A stretch of 64,000 nt of DNA from Chlamydiota bacterium (GCA_021772435.1 JAJFLZ010000017.1:39854-103853), one strand, 5' to 3'. Counted from the stretch's first letter, positions 48,904 through 58,711 are shown. Notes: generated from the letters alone by a model not told the origin. Numbers and translations: made by a program.

Positions 48904-49628
48904 CAAGCCAAAAAACCACCTTTGCAGAAGTCTCATTAGCAGGTAATACCAACCTGTTTAAATATCAGCCACCATTTGATCTTACGCCCATACAAGAGCT
49001 CCCCACATTAATAAACAGAACAAGTGAAATTCGAAGCTTCTCTTTTGATAACTGTGATGACGATCTATCAAAACAAGTGGTTAGCCACTACCGTAAGGTT
49101 GCAACAACTTACCGCACTGTTTGGACAAAACTTGATAGCACCCCTCCAGATGGTGACGAAGAAGTTTTCAATCAATTTCACACCTTTATTTATTCTAAAA
49201 ATAACACAACTAGCCTTGATCTTTGCGGCTGTAATCTTTCACTGATAGGCCTCGAGTTTTTAAAAGATTATAAAAAGCTGCAAGAATTGAAATTGGAAAA
49301 TTGCCACCTTCGCGATGAGCACCTTGAAAAATTATCAATTTTTCCTGAATTGAAAACGCTTAATCTTAGCCATAATCCAGATGTGCAAACGATACCCTAC
49401 CATCCTATAATTACAACAATTGATGTTAGTCATACTAACGTCAAAATAAGCTCAAAACGTTATTTGGAAGAATCTAGCTGCCTACAAGAGCTTAACCTTG
49501 TCCATACACCACTTGGCAAAGCCATTCAAAATGGCGTTGTTCTAGATGAAGAGTTAGAAAATGAGCTGAACTTCAGACAATGGCAGGACTTTATCAAGGA
49601 AAAACAAGTTGTGCTTTTAAAAGAGTGA
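48882..49628 (+). CDS. Leucine-rich repeat protein (possible effector)
   Basis: 248 residues. The middle (about 105-215) has LRR units such as LDLCGCNLSLIGLEFL, LQELKLENCHLRDEHLEKL and LKTLNLSHNP. LRRs mediate protein binding and are common in bacterial effectors. The N-terminus lacks a signal peptide. The first ATG (48882) is in the loop of the pnp terminator and GTG 48891 lies in its stem; no other start is available before the repeats, so either the gene is translated from there or it has lost its 5' end. It is convergent with the kinase gene (12-base overlap). Confidence 0.6.
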   Translation: MFVVRLFSSQKTTFAEVSLAGNTNLFKYQPPFDLTPIQELPTLINRTSEIRSFSFDNCDDDLSKQVVSHYRKVATTYRTVWTKLDSTPPDGDEEVFNQFHTFIYSKNNTTSLDLCGCNLSLIGLEFLKDYKKLQELKLENCHLRDEHLEKLSIFPELKTLNLSHNPDVQTIPYHPIITTIDVSHTNVKISSKRYLEESSCLQELNLVHTPLGKAIQNGVVLDEELENELNFRQWQDFIKEKQVVLLKE

Positions 49629-50897
49629 ATAACCATCTTCATCTGAGTCATCATCTGAATAGCTATCATCATTTGATAAGTCACTATCAGAACTTGATGT
49701 ATCCAAGCCAAAATTGAGCTTGGTACCATTCGTGATTGTTTCTGTGCGCTTAGCAAAATCGGTTAAGAATTCTGCAATATCATCCGCTGATGGTCTAGCT
49801 TGCGGATCGATATGCGTGCAGGAGAGCGCATAATCCATAAAATCAGTTAATGCACGTTTTTGCTCTTCACTCAAACGCGATTCGGAAAGTATTCTATCAA
49901 AAATTTTGCTGTATTCTTCATCTTTTGCAAAAGCATAAAATTGATCTTTCTCTTTCAAATAGTAAACCCGTCCGTAAAGTGCTTTGTCGTTAGGCTGAAT
50001 ATTGCGATATTCAAGACGATCAAATTCGCTGCCGCTGAAAGGAATGAATTCGGGTAAGATTTTTTCAATCATTAGATTCCGCATCATAAGTCCCCAAGTA
50101 TAAATATCGGACTTACTATCGACCATACCCAGATTAGCTTTCATCTCATCGATTGTTGCATATGTTTCGGGAGCAAAAAATCTCGATGCTCCTCCTATCT
50201 TTGTTTTTTCTATCGTAGCTCTCCTCGTAAAGCCAAAATCAGCTAACTGAGCTGGTTTATCATCGATACTCGATAAAATATTATCAGCTTTAATATCACT
50301 GTGAACAAATCCTGCTTTGTGCAAATGGGCTAAACCCTTTGCAGCAGATGCTAGCTCTTTTGAGTAAAAATATAGAGGCACAGATCCAGAGCTTACTTCT
50401 GATAAGTCCTGACCTTGCAAGCTCAAAAGCAGTGATTTAATTCGACCATTCTCACCGTAATCCACTCTAAGTGGGAGACCTAAATACGTTAAATCAGTTT
50501 CAGTTAAACCAAAGATTTTTAAGTTCTCTAAAATTTTAACGCTGCGTTTTAAAACACTTTGATTTCGGCTCTCTAGTTTTGCAAGCACTTTGATTTGCCC
50601 GGATTCTTTATCAAAACGGACCACTTCACTTACATTTGATGTATATCCGCTCCCTAAATGCTTTCCTGAAACACGGATACCTTGAGGTGTTACTTCAACA
50701 TCAACTCCGCTGATTGTGCCTTTTTTTGGAGATGAGTCTATGAGTGGTTTAGCTCGCTCATTGAGCTTCGGAGTTTGCCCAGATTGATACCCAGGAGCCT
50801 TACGAATTATTGCAATCAGCCTATTCACTTTTTGTTTCTTCTCTACTGGTGTTTTAGGCGACAGTGGCACATATTGATTATTATCTATTATAGACAT
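49617..50897 (-). CDS. Eukaryotic-like serine/threonine protein kinase
   Basis: 426 residues. Kinase landmarks: glycine loop LGSGYTSNVSEV (81-92), a candidate ATP lysine K107 in VLAKLE, catalytic loop HSDIKADN (199-206; HRD reads HSD but Asp201, Lys203 and Asn206 are kept), DFG at 220-222, and APE in FFAPETYAT. The C-terminus is acidic and Asp/Ser-rich (DTSSSDSDLSNDDSYSDDDSDED). The Arg-to-Ser change in HRD suggests activity independent of activation-loop phosphorylation. It may phosphorylate host or bacterial proteins. Sits between pnp and ftsH on the minus strand, with the methyltransferase gene downstream. Confidence 0.85.
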   Translation of the reverse strand: MSIIDNNQYVPLSPKTPVEKKQKVNRLIAIIRKAPGYQSGQTPKLNERAKPLIDSSPKKGTISGVDVEVTPQGIRVSGKHLGSGYTSNVSEVVRFDKESGQIKVLAKLESRNQSVLKRSVKILENLKIFGLTETDLTYLGLPLRVDYGENGRIKSLLLSLQGQDLSEVSSGSVPLYFYSKELASAAKGLAHLHKAGFVHSDIKADNILSSIDDKPAQLADFGFTRRATIEKTKIGGASRFFAPETYATIDEMKANLGMVDSKSDIYTWGLMMRNLMIEKILPEFIPFSGSEFDRLEYRNIQPNDKALYGRVYYLKEKDQFYAFAKDEEYSKIFDRILSESRLSEEQKRALTDFMDYALSCTHIDPQARPSADDIAEFLTDFAKRTETITNGTKLNFGLDTSSSDSDLSNDDSYSDDDSDEDGYSLF

Positions 50898-50951
50898 ACT
50901 AAACCTATTTGCTTTTAATTAATTTTAACATAATTTTAATTAAAAATCAAA

Positions 50952-51458
50952 TTATATAGATATTTCGTAAATAGCTAATTTACCGTAGGTTCGAAGAAGT
51001 CTACACCCTGGCGGATCAGTGAAGTCTGAGGCATACAGGATTAGGTAGCCCATTTTACACATAAGTGATTGCAAGTAAATGATTTGATTATCGAAAAATG
51101 CACGTTCATATTTGGGTAATCCCTCGCAGCTTTTCGTGTTTCTGTGAAAAACATTCATAGCAAAGATCGCTTCAAACTTATTACCATTAAGTGATTGATT
51201 ATCAGAGTATAAGAACTCAAACTCGGGATAGCGCTGTTTAGCAATACGCAACACGTCAGGGTTGATGTCACAGCCTGTAATTTTGGCATCTGGAAAATGC
51301 TGTTGCAGCGTGGCACACTCCTCTCCAGTTGAGCAGCCAAAAGACAGGATTGTCTTGGGATTTATGAGCTCCTTGCAGATCAAGAATTCAAGCAAGTAGC
51401 GGTTATACCAGGTTCGCGAGGAGACTTGATGCCAGATGAGATCTTTCCCAACCCGCAT
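50952..51458 (-). CDS. Class I SAM-dependent methyltransferase, short
   Basis: 168 residues. The SAM-binding glycine motif is TILSFGCSTGEECATLQQHF, followed by ITGCDINPDVLRIAKQRYP. These are normal motif I and II sequences; a post-motif (FEAIFAMNVFHRN) follows. The pattern resembles the catalytic part of CheR-like enzymes without the rest, so the substrate is unknown. It ends three bases after ftsH begins downstream (51462), and begins 54 bases after the kinase stop, so it may be part of an accessory insertion or co-transcribed with ftsH in reverse order. Confidence 0.72.
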   Translation of the reverse strand: MRVGKDLIWHQVSSRTWYNRYLLEFLICKELINPKTILSFGCSTGEECATLQQHFPDAKITGCDINPDVLRIAKQRYPEFEFLYSDNQSLNGNKFEAIFAMNVFHRNTKSCEGLPKYERAFFDNQIIYLQSLMCKMGYLILYASDFTDPPGCRLLRTYGKLAIYEISI

Positions 51459-51461
51459 CGT

Positions 51462-54182
51462 TTATGCTGGTGTAGGGTTAGGATCCGTTCCTTGAAGCGT
51501 CTCTTGCGGCGGAGGCGGCGGTTCTTTACGCTTGAGATCTTCACCTAGGGCTAGCTTCTTGCGTTTTTCATCCTCGCTCCACTTACCGTCCATAATCGCT
51601 AAGACATCAGGGCGATCAAGAGTTTCAAATTCCATGAGCATATCAGTCATGAGTAATAGCTTTTTCTCATTCTGCTTGATGACTTCTACAGCTGTATCAT
51701 GCGCTTCTTGAAGCAGTTTTTGCACCTGCTCATCGATGTGTTTAGCCGTTTCCTGAGAGTAGTTACGCTCAGGTGGCATCGCACCTAAGTATTGATTAGC
51801 TTCTGACTGCTCTTCGTAGGCAACAAGACCAAGCTCGTTATTCATGCCCCAGCGGCATACCATATTTCTTGCAAGACCTGTTGCTTGCTGGATGTCCATC
51901 TGAGCACCAGAAGAGATATCTCCTGCAAATAGCTCTTCAGCAACACGCCCGCCCATCAGGACTGCAAGCTGGTCGACAAGTTCTTTTTTCCAATAGTTAA
52001 CGCGGTTTTTCTTGGGCATAAAGTGTGTTGCTCCAAGAGACATTCCTCGAGGAATGATCGTCACTTTATCCACTGGATCTGCGCTATTTTGAGCTAAGGC
52101 CACAACAGCATGACCCGATTCGTGAATAGCTGTGAGTTTTTTCTCTTTTTCATCGATCTCTAAACTGCGACGCTCTTTTCCGTAACGCACTTTATCGCAG
52201 GCTTCTCTGGCATCTACATCTGATACTGCGGTTTTATTTTTTCTAGCAGCGATAAGAGCTGATTCATTGAGCATATTTTCTAAATCTGCACCCGATGCCC
52301 CCGGTGTAATTCTTGCAATGCCCATTAAGTCAACGTCATCAGCAAGCTTAATTTTACGTGCGTGCACTTTTAATATTTCAAAACGCCCCTTTAGATCGGG
52401 CAAATCGAGAACGACTCTGCGATCAAAACGACCTGGACGCATGAGAGCTTTATCCAAAATATCTGGGCGGTTGGTAGCTGCAATCAGGATAATACCCTCT
52501 TTCGTGCTAAAGCCATCCATTTCAACTAGCAGCTGATTGAGTGTTTGCTCGCGCTCATCGTGACCACCGCCAATACCGGAGCCACGTTGACGACCGACAG
52601 CATCGATCTCATCGATAAAAATAATGCATGGAGCGTGTTTCTTAGCTTGTTCGAAGAGGTCGCGGATACGGCTTGCGCCCACACCGACAAACATCTCGAC
52701 AAAATCAGAGCCCGCGATGGAAAAGAACGGACAATCAGCCTCACCAGCAACGGCTTTGGCCACAAGTGTCTTCCCTGTTCCTGGCGCTCCCACACAAATC
52801 ACCCCTTTCGGAATACGTGCGCCAAGCGCTGTAAATTTACCTGGATCGCGCAAAAATTCAACGATCTCCTCTAATTCTTCTTTGGCCTCTTCACAACCTG
52901 CAACGTCTTTAAATGTGACTTTGATATCCTCTCTAGAGAGCATACGTGCCGGTGATTTACCAAATGTCATCGCACCCGATGCGCCGCCTTTCATTTGGCG
53001 TGCAAAAATAATCCACAAGATAAACAGACCGAGTAAGATCGGCAAAAATGTGATGAAGTAACTAAAATAGTTAGTCGCTGGCGGTTCACTGTGGAACGTT
53101 TTATCGAGCGCTTTATTGCGAGGCTGATCAGGTGCTCTAAAAACCGTACCGCGATTAGCAGCAAACGCATCGTATTCTTTTTTAGCACCAGCAAACCACT
53201 GGGAATAGCTTTCGGGATCTTGACGCATTAAGGCTTTGGTTGAAAGCTCTTCGTTGTTAAAAAACCAGATGACATCGGCAACTTTGGTTTTAGCTTGGTC
53301 AAGCTTTGCAACATTTCCTTCTAAGCCTTGAACTACACTGCCGTATTGATTAAGATCTTCAACATAATTGCGCACGCTTCGTAATGGAAGCAGTTTAACA
53401 CCTTGTTTTTCTTCAGCCAGCTTTTTTGATATTCCACTTAGCTCTTGTAATCCATCTTTGTAAACGGCTAGTTGCTCGGCAGGTGTTTCCTTCATTTGGG
53501 CTTGTACTTTGCCCTCTAACTCTTTGAGCTGCGATTTGATAGGCTCTGATCCAATGCCAAGTGTAGGAGAGCGGAAACTAACAATCAGCGTTTGCATATC
53601 ACGGCCAAGCAACTGCGTATCAGAAGGAGTAGGGTTTCGGCTCACTCGGTCATACGTTTGCCAAACAGCTGGCAGGCTCAAAACGCTGCGATTCGATAAT
53701 TGATCCAGCACAATCCCATTTTGACGCTCGGGTGTGTTGTAGACACTATCAACAACCACAAAACCACCCTTAGGGATTTGCTGACCTGTTAAATGAAGAT
53801 AAAAATCAGCAGATTCTAGCACATTGCCGCGCAACGAATCTAACTCATTTGCTAATTGCACCTTAGCAGCGCTTAATTCGTGATTTTGATTGAGTAATTC
53901 TAAAAAGCGGTAACGGCTATTCGCATCATCAGTGAGCTGCGCTTTGAACTGACCGCTAAACGTCACGAGCTTATCGTTGATGGCCGTTTTTTTACTTTGG
54001 TCTTTGTGGATTAGGTCTAAATTGACCAAATGCTCCACTTGGTGACTGAACGAAACTTTGCCCTGTTTATCGTGGGACAAGCTGCTCATTGTAAAATACA
54101 CAACCAGAGCTGCTAGCAAAAAGAGCCAAAAGCCGCCTGGAAATCCCCGTTTTTTTTCGGGTTCTTTATTATCATTAGCCAT
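51462..54182 (-). CDS. ftsH: ATP-dependent zinc metalloprotease FtsH with large periplasmic domain
   Basis: 906 residues against about 640 in E. coli. Membrane helices at about 16-34 and 374-394 enclose a periplasmic domain of about 340 residues, far longer than usual. Walker A GAPGTGKT (465-472), Walker [10 protein letters not shown], and the zinc site HESGH follow. It degrades membrane and short-lived cytoplasmic proteins. A large domain of this type is known in chlamydial FtsH. The C-terminus is proline-rich. It lies beside tilS as in Chlamydia. Confidence 0.96.
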   Translation of the reverse strand: MANDNKEPEKKRGFPGGFWLFLLAALVVYFTMSSLSHDKQGKVSFSHQVEHLVNLDLIHKDQSKKTAINDKLVTFSGQFKAQLTDDANSRYRFLELLNQNHELSAAKVQLANELDSLRGNVLESADFYLHLTGQQIPKGGFVVVDSVYNTPERQNGIVLDQLSNRSVLSLPAVWQTYDRVSRNPTPSDTQLLGRDMQTLIVSFRSPTLGIGSEPIKSQLKELEGKVQAQMKETPAEQLAVYKDGLQELSGISKKLAEEKQGVKLLPLRSVRNYVEDLNQYGSVVQGLEGNVAKLDQAKTKVADVIWFFNNEELSTKALMRQDPESYSQWFAGAKKEYDAFAANRGTVFRAPDQPRNKALDKTFHSEPPATNYFSYFITFLPILLGLFILWIIFARQMKGGASGAMTFGKSPARMLSREDIKVTFKDVAGCEEAKEELEEIVEFLRDPGKFTALGARIPKGVICVGAPGTGKTLVAKAVAGEADCPFFSIAGSDFVEMFVGVGASRIRDLFEQAKKHAPCIIFIDEIDAVGRQRGSGIGGGHDEREQTLNQLLVEMDGFSTKEGIILIAATNRPDILDKALMRPGRFDRRVVLDLPDLKGRFEILKVHARKIKLADDVDLMGIARITPGASGADLENMLNESALIAARKNKTAVSDVDAREACDKVRYGKERRSLEIDEKEKKLTAIHESGHAVVALAQNSADPVDKVTIIPRGMSLGATHFMPKKNRVNYWKKELVDQLAVLMGGRVAEELFAGDISSGAQMDIQQATGLARNMVCRWGMNNELGLVAYEEQSEANQYLGAMPPERNYSQETAKHIDEQVQKLLQEAHDTAVEVIKQNEKKLLLMTDMLMEFETLDRPDVLAIMDGKWSEDEKRKKLALGEDLKRKEPPPPPQETLQGTDPNPTPA

Positions 54183-54282
54183 AATAATAGTTCGCTTTTA
54201 AATTTAATCTATTTCTTCTTATTACACTTAATAAGTATTATTTGGAAATAAAACTCGCATTCCCTTGATACTCAAAGTCGAA

Positions 54283-55251
54283 CTATAGCACAGTTGCAGG
54301 AATTTGTCTAAATATAGAGATGACACCTCGATCACATGAGAAATCACCTATGACACGCTTAGATTTACGCGTCTTCAAGACTGTAAAGAGAATTTCTAAT
54401 TCGCTATGGGACAATGTTTTGCCAAAAGCATTTGCCCATTCGGATAGAAAATGAACCACTTCGACTTTTTCTAAGGGATAAAAGAGCGTCAAGTCGATTT
54501 TAAGCTCTCCATCACACTCTTTAATAGCCTGAAAGAATTTACGCGTGCGCCGTTGCAAATAAGAGCGCAGCTCCAAACTTCTTTCCCCTATTCTCGATAA
54601 AGTGGGCGCAATTTTTTTGCCAAATTGGTTTTCAAGTGCTGGAAAAATCATCTGGCGCATCCTAGCGCGCAAATAATGGGTATTGCGATTTGTCACATCA
54701 TCAAATCCTTTTGCCCCAAGATTAGATAGGTAGCTGCTGATTTGATTTTTGTTTAAAGGAAGAAGGGGGCGCCAAACACGCATACTGTGGAAAACCGATT
54801 CTGGTGACAGCGCCCCAAGCTTATGAAGGTGAGCTCCTTCGAGCATGCGTTTTAGCACAGTTTCTGCTAGGTCATCCTGATGATGAGCAATCGTCAAGCC
54901 TTGCGCTTCCAAAACTTGGTATAATGCCCTGAAATAGCGGTATCTCTTTTCCCTTGCCCAATCTTCCAAATTCCCTTCAACTTGGCCATCGAGCGTATGC
55001 ATATGAAAAGGTAAATTTAATTTTTCCACATAAGCTTTTAAGCTCTTTGCCTCATCAGCGCTCTCTTTACGCAAACCGTGGTCGACGTGGGCAATATGCA
55101 AGTCCATCGTACAAAATTGACGAGCAGCAGACATTAAATGCAAAAGAGCTAGCGAATCAGGGCCACCTGATACAGCCAAAATAACCGGTCTCTCATCAAC
55201 TAAATAGCGACCCAGAAAATCTTTAACTATTTTTAGACATTTATCCTTCAT
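54283..55251 (-). CDS. tilS: tRNA(Ile)-lysidine synthase
   Basis: Converts C34 of tRNA-Ile(CAU) to lysidine so that it reads AUA. 322 residues, without the long C-terminal domains. The PP-loop motif AVSGGPDSLALLHL is intact, and HVDHGLR and AHHQDDLAET identify TilS. ATG 55251 is chosen over a TTG at 55260. It is upstream of ftsH on the same strand. A stretch of repeats lies before it (55334-55475). Confidence 0.93.
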   Translation of the reverse strand: MKDKCLKIVKDFLGRYLVDERPVILAVSGGPDSLALLHLMSAARQFCTMDLHIAHVDHGLRKESADEAKSLKAYVEKLNLPFHMHTLDGQVEGNLEDWAREKRYRYFRALYQVLEAQGLTIAHHQDDLAETVLKRMLEGAHLHKLGALSPESVFHSMRVWRPLLPLNKNQISSYLSNLGAKGFDDVTNRNTHYLRARMRQMIFPALENQFGKKIAPTLSRIGERSLELRSYLQRRTRKFFQAIKECDGELKIDLTLFYPLEKVEVVHFLSEWANAFGKTLSHSELEILFTVLKTRKSKRVIGDFSCDRGVISIFRQIPATVL

Positions 55252-55333
55252 ACAAAACAAACCATATCAAAAATAGTCAATTCTAAGCATTTTAATTTTG
55301 TGTAAAGATTTTCCTTTTCTTTCCCTACCTAAA

Positions 55334-55475
55334 TGTCACAATCTCTCTTTTCTTACCACTTTGCGACATGATTTCACTGATTTCCTGTCGCAATCTATGT
55401 TTTTAGAGCACTTTGCGACAGGTTTCGGTACTTTTTCAGTCGCAATCTATGTTTTCAATATATCCTGCGAGGGGA
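55334..55475 (+). repeat. Three tandem 52-bp degenerate repeats
   Basis: Units begin at 55334, 55386 and 55438, exactly 52 bp apart. Each begins TGTCACAATCT or (T/A)GTCGCAATCTATG, and the first two end in CACTTTGCGACA and its flank, giving hyphenated palindromes TTGCGACA...TGTCGCAA. The third is truncated (ends TCCTGCGA). There are only three units with no spacer variation, so this is not a CRISPR. It resembles the palindromic operators seen before DUF4143 genes, but no such gene follows. The rest of 55261-55507 holds nothing else I recognise. Confidence 0.65.
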
Positions 55476-55507
55476 CTCAAACCTCTGAAAAATCAAAATT
55501 TTTTAAT

Positions 55508-55672
55508 AACCTGAACTCTGAGTTTATATCATTCATCTTCAGGCATCTTAGCCGCCATCTTGCACCCTTTTTGTGCTCATCTATAGCTTTTGGCTATAGA
55601 ATCGCAAAAAGTGGCACAATCTGTCACCTAATCTGCTCTGAATCTAAACAATCAAAACCCAGAGTTCAGGTT
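55508..55672 (-). mobile_element. MITE-1 inverted-repeat element, copy B (165 bp)
   Basis: Terminal repeats AACCTGAACTCT (55508-55519) and AGAGTTCAGGTT (55661-55672). It is in reverse orientation to copy A at 32114-32280. The internal region is highly similar apart from a few substitutions and a short indel in the CTATAGC palindrome. Flanking AAT on both sides may be a 3-bp target duplication. An open reading frame that crosses it (55298-55708) is not a gene. Confidence 0.85.
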
Positions 55673-55740
55673 AATAGTGGAATAGTTTCATGTTGGACAA
55701 TATGTTGAAAAACAGCAACTGCCACCTAGCTAATTTGTGA

Positions 55741-55781
55741 GCGCCGTTTATCCCGGCCATGAATGGCCGGGTTTTCGGCGC
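55741..55781 (+). terminator. Two-tier GC-rich hairpin (orphan)
   Basis: CCCGGCCAT (55752-55760) pairs with ATGGCCGGG (55763-55771) and is followed by TTTT; outside it GCGCCG (55741-55746) pairs with CGGCGC (55776-55781). No gene reads into it on the plus strand. It could end an unseen small transcript. Confidence 0.75.
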
Positions 55782-55810
55782 TTCAGAGATAAAAACAACC
55801 TTAGTTTCTA

Positions 55811-55836
55811 GGCGCTCTTTGAGAGCGCCCTTTTTT
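55811..55836 (+). terminator. Second orphan terminator, upstream of lptF
   Basis: GGCGCTCT (55811-55818) pairs with AGAGCGCC (55822-55829), followed by CTTTTTT (55830-55836). It lies 36 bases before lptF ATG 55873. It may insulate lptFG or act as an attenuator in its leader. Confidence 0.8.
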
Positions 55837-55872
55837 GATCAAGAAAATCTAACAGATCGGTATACTGATGGG

Positions 55873-56961
55873 ATGCCGATTTTGTGGAAGTTTATGTTGG
55901 GACGCTTTGTCCGCATCCTAACGCTATGCACCTTGAGCTTTATAGCGATATTGCTCGTCATGCGCCTTAGCGATATTGCTAAATTTGCAAGTCAAAGCAA
56001 TGAGCTGTACGCAATAGGCTTATTTATGCTCTACCAGGTGCCCTACATCTTGCCCATTGCGATTCCAATTTCGTGCTTGGTAGCTAGCATGGTCACAATG
56101 CGAGGATTGTGTGATGATTCAGAGCTCACAGCGTTTCGCTCAAGCGGCTTGAGTTTGTATGCGATCGCAGCTCCCATTTTGTGGTGCAGCCTTTTTCTCG
56201 TTCTTCTAAATTTTTATATCGCATCGGAATTGACCCCTTATTGCAGAAGCTTAACGCGTGATTTGATGCACCGTACAACAGCTGAAAACCCGCTTTTTTT
56301 GCTGCAAAAAAGTAAGCATTTGCGCTTTCCCGACGTCGAAGCCGATATGGAGGTGATTCAGCCCAAGTCGCATGCCAAAGATCTAACATTCGTGATGTAT
56401 AATAAACAACTGCAGCGCCTCTGTGCTGTACTAGCAAGAGATGTGCGCTTGTCTGATGGTTTATTGAAAGGCAAAGATGTCACATTACTCACAAGTTTAC
56501 CATCAGAAGATGGCTTTGATCATCTCGTTATCGAAAATGAGGCGAAAACATCCCTTCCAAGCGCTGAGCTAGCTTTGCTGCTCAGGCGCCCGTCTGTTAA
56601 AACCACCTACGATAGTTTGTCCTATAGCGCAATGCGTCTAAAGGCAGAGAGCGAAGCGCACAGACACAAAACAAAAAAACGTTTTTCTTTTGAAATAATC
56701 CGTAGAGCCTCATATGGCCTCGCCCCGCTTAGCTTTACAGCTGTGGGCTTAAGTTTTGGAATTCAAATCGGCAGACAGAAAAGACGGCGCGCGCTCTATT
56801 TATCAGCAGCCTTAGCAGCTTTGATGCTTACCAGTACGTTAATTGGCAAATCATTTGAAAATTTTCCACTTTATGCCGCCCTGTGCTACTTTTTGCCCCA
56901 CCCTATCGCTTGGTTTTTATCTTTTCGTTATAAAAATCAAAAAGAACGAGGCATTGAATGA
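55873..56961 (+). CDS. lptF: Lipopolysaccharide export permease LptF
   Basis: YjgP/YjgQ family membrane subunit of the LptB2FGC transporter. About 362 residues with helices near the N-terminus (MLGRFVRILTLCTLSFIAILLVM) and a C-terminal bundle of three. The motif ELTAFRSSGLSLYAIAAP is characteristic of LptF/LptG. ATG 55873 is chosen because the upstream frame is overlapped by terminators. It overlaps lptG by four bases. It lies beside tilS, matching the order I recall in Chlamydia. Confidence 0.92.
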   Translation: MPILWKFMLGRFVRILTLCTLSFIAILLVMRLSDIAKFASQSNELYAIGLFMLYQVPYILPIAIPISCLVASMVTMRGLCDDSELTAFRSSGLSLYAIAAPILWCSLFLVLLNFYIASELTPYCRSLTRDLMHRTTAENPLFLLQKSKHLRFPDVEADMEVIQPKSHAKDLTFVMYNKQLQRLCAVLARDVRLSDGLLKGKDVTLLTSLPSEDGFDHLVIENEAKTSLPSAELALLLRRPSVKTTYDSLSYSAMRLKAESEAHRHKTKKRFSFEIIRRASYGLAPLSFTAVGLSFGIQIGRQKRRRALYLSAALAALMLTSTLIGKSFENFPLYAALCYFLPHPIAWFLSFRYKNQKERGIE

Positions 56962-58007
56962 AAATCTGGGAAAGGTATTTGCATAGTGAGCTCATAAAGG
57001 TCTTTTTGATGTTTTTGACGAGTTTTTATTTTTTGTTTGTTCTATTTGATTATTCAACACATTTACGCGAGCTCTCAAGCGGTATAGATTCAACGTATGT
57101 AGCAGAGTATTATCTTTGCCATTTGAGCAAATACATGCCCGCTTTAGTTCCTCTAGCACTTCTTATTGCAACAATTAAAGTGCTCTGCAGCCTAAATCAA
57201 CACCGCGAATTAACAGCTTTGCAAGCAGGAGGCATTTCAACGAAAAAAATCGCAAGACCTTTTTTATTATCTGCTGTAGCGTGTGTCGGTTTGCTATACG
57301 CCAATTATCAGTTTTGGATGCCAAACGCCATGCGTCAAATACATTGCTTTGAGGAAACGTATTTTTCCAAAGAGCGCAGATTTGATCCGATGCTGTATCG
57401 CGTACCCCTAGAGGATGGTTCTAAGCTTTTTTATCAGCGATTTTTCCAAAGTGAAATGGCGCTTTTTGACGTCCTTTGGATGCAAAGCCCAAGTGAACTT
57501 TGGCGCATTAAATCTTTAACGCTTTTACCAAGCGGTCCAGAAGGGTATTTTGTCGATCACATTAAACGTGAAAACGGCGCTTTTAAACTCATTGAGTCTC
57601 ATAAGCACCTTCCTCTGCCCCAAATACGCTTAGAAACCTTATCAAGCACTCAATTGTTTACCCCATTTGATTCCAGATCACTAAAAGATTTACATGGTCT
57701 CTTGCACAGTCAAATCCCCTTTCACATCCTTAAGCGCAACGCTATCCATACGCAATGGCTCTACAAATGGGTCCTACCTCTGATCGCTTTAACTTTGGTC
57801 CTTGCTATTTTGCCTCGTTGCCTGCGTTTCAAAAGAGACTTGCCGATTTTTTCCACTTATGTCTTTGGTTTATTTGGCTTTATCGTATTTTATGCAGTAA
57901 TGGGAGCTGCAGTCATTATCGGAGAATCCATTTCACCTTATTACGTGATATTGATCCCAGCTTTTGCTCCCCTTTTATTTTTCGGAGGTCGTATGCTATG
58001 GCGTTAA
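56958..58007 (+). CDS. lptG: Lipopolysaccharide export permease LptG
   Basis: 349 residues, second YjgP/YjgQ subunit. The N-terminal helix (VFLMFLTSFYFLFVLFDY) and the conserved HRELTALQAGGISTKKIARPF segment are typical, followed by a periplasmic jellyroll region and three C-terminal helices. It overlaps lptF (ATGA) and the PAP2 phosphatase gene downstream by 10 bases. LptF and LptG form the transporter's membrane part, feeding lipooligosaccharide to the outer membrane. Confidence 0.92.
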   Translation: MKIWERYLHSELIKVFLMFLTSFYFLFVLFDYSTHLRELSSGIDSTYVAEYYLCHLSKYMPALVPLALLIATIKVLCSLNQHRELTALQAGGISTKKIARPFLLSAVACVGLLYANYQFWMPNAMRQIHCFEETYFSKERRFDPMLYRVPLEDGSKLFYQRFFQSEMALFDVLWMQSPSELWRIKSLTLLPSGPEGYFVDHIKRENGAFKLIESHKHLPLPQIRLETLSSTQLFTPFDSRSLKDLHGLLHSQIPFHILKRNAIHTQWLYKWVLPLIALTLVLAILPRCLRFKRDLPIFSTYVFGLFGFIVFYAVMGAAVIIGESISPYYVILIPAFAPLLFFGGRMLWR

Positions 58008-58711
58008 AACGCTTTTTAATCTTACATTTAGTCGCAGCTCTGCTTTTAATTAGCTGGCTATTTGTTCCCACGCGTATGCTTTGGAATCAGCTAGACCTAG
58101 TTGGCTTTCAGTTTTTAAACAGCTTTGTACAAACAAGTCCTTTTTGGCAAAAGTTTTGGGCGCTCGCAAACTACAAAAGCTCTGAATGGATTATGGATGG
58201 CGTACGTCTGATCTTTTTTGCGACTTTTTTTCTGCTAGCAAAACCTAATGATAGACCCGTTCGCGTTGCAAAAGTTTTAACCATTATTCTGTTTTTAGTG
58301 TTTTGGGTCATGGCCATAAAGCCATTTATACACAAAATCATAGATTTTGAACGTTTGAGTCCAACTGCTTGCGATGAAACGGCTTTTCGCCTCTCCAAAG
58401 TGATCGACTGGATCTACGTCAAGGACCACAGCGCAGCTTCATTCCCAAGCGACCACGGTGTCACAGCGTGCATCTTCACCGGGTCGATGTTTGCGCTTTT
58501 TGGTTGGCGATACGGCCTATTCGCGATCATCACCGAAGGCTACTACTGCATGCCCAGACTTGTGACAGGCGCTCACTGGCCAAGTGACATTTTAGTCGGC
58601 AGCGCAACTGTTGCTATCATCTTATGTGCGTGGTTTTACGCTACGCCGCTATCCACTTGGACCATAAAACTTTTAACCATTCGGAAAAAACATGCCTCAT
58701 CCCGACTTTGA
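57998..58711 (+). CDS. PAP2-type membrane phosphatase
   Basis: 237 residues with about six membrane helices. The phosphatase motifs are KDHSAASFPSDHGV (C2, PSDH in place of PSGH) and MPRLVTGAHWPSDIL (C3, R...H...D). These enzymes remove phosphate from lipids such as lipid A, undecaprenyl pyrophosphate or phosphatidate. ATG 57998 follows GGAGG and is overlapped by the lptG end. Being coupled to lptFG, it may act on lipid A or the lipid carrier. Confidence 0.88.
   Translation: MALKRFLILHLVAALLLISWLFVPTRMLWNQLDLVGFQFLNSFVQTSPFWQKFWALANYKSSEWIMDGVRLIFFATFFLLAKPNDRPVRVAKVLTIILFLVFWVMAIKPFIHKIIDFERLSPTACDETAFRLSKVIDWIYVKDHSAASFPSDHGVTACIFTGSMFALFGWRYGLFAIITEGYYCMPRLVTGAHWPSDILVGSATVAIILCAWFYATPLSTWTIKLLTIRKKHASSRL

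Noticed and set aside
55334..55475. Possible CRISPR array
   Set aside because: Only three imperfect units, adjacent without spacers, and no cas genes in the window.
55298..55708. Open reading frame of 136 codons upstream of lptF
   Set aside because: It crosses the 52-bp repeats and the whole MITE-1 copy B, so its composition reflects repeats rather than a protein.
57755..57997. Upstream extension of the PAP2 phosphatase frame
   Set aside because: It is out of frame inside lptG; the ATG at 57998 has a GGAGG site and begins the first membrane helix.
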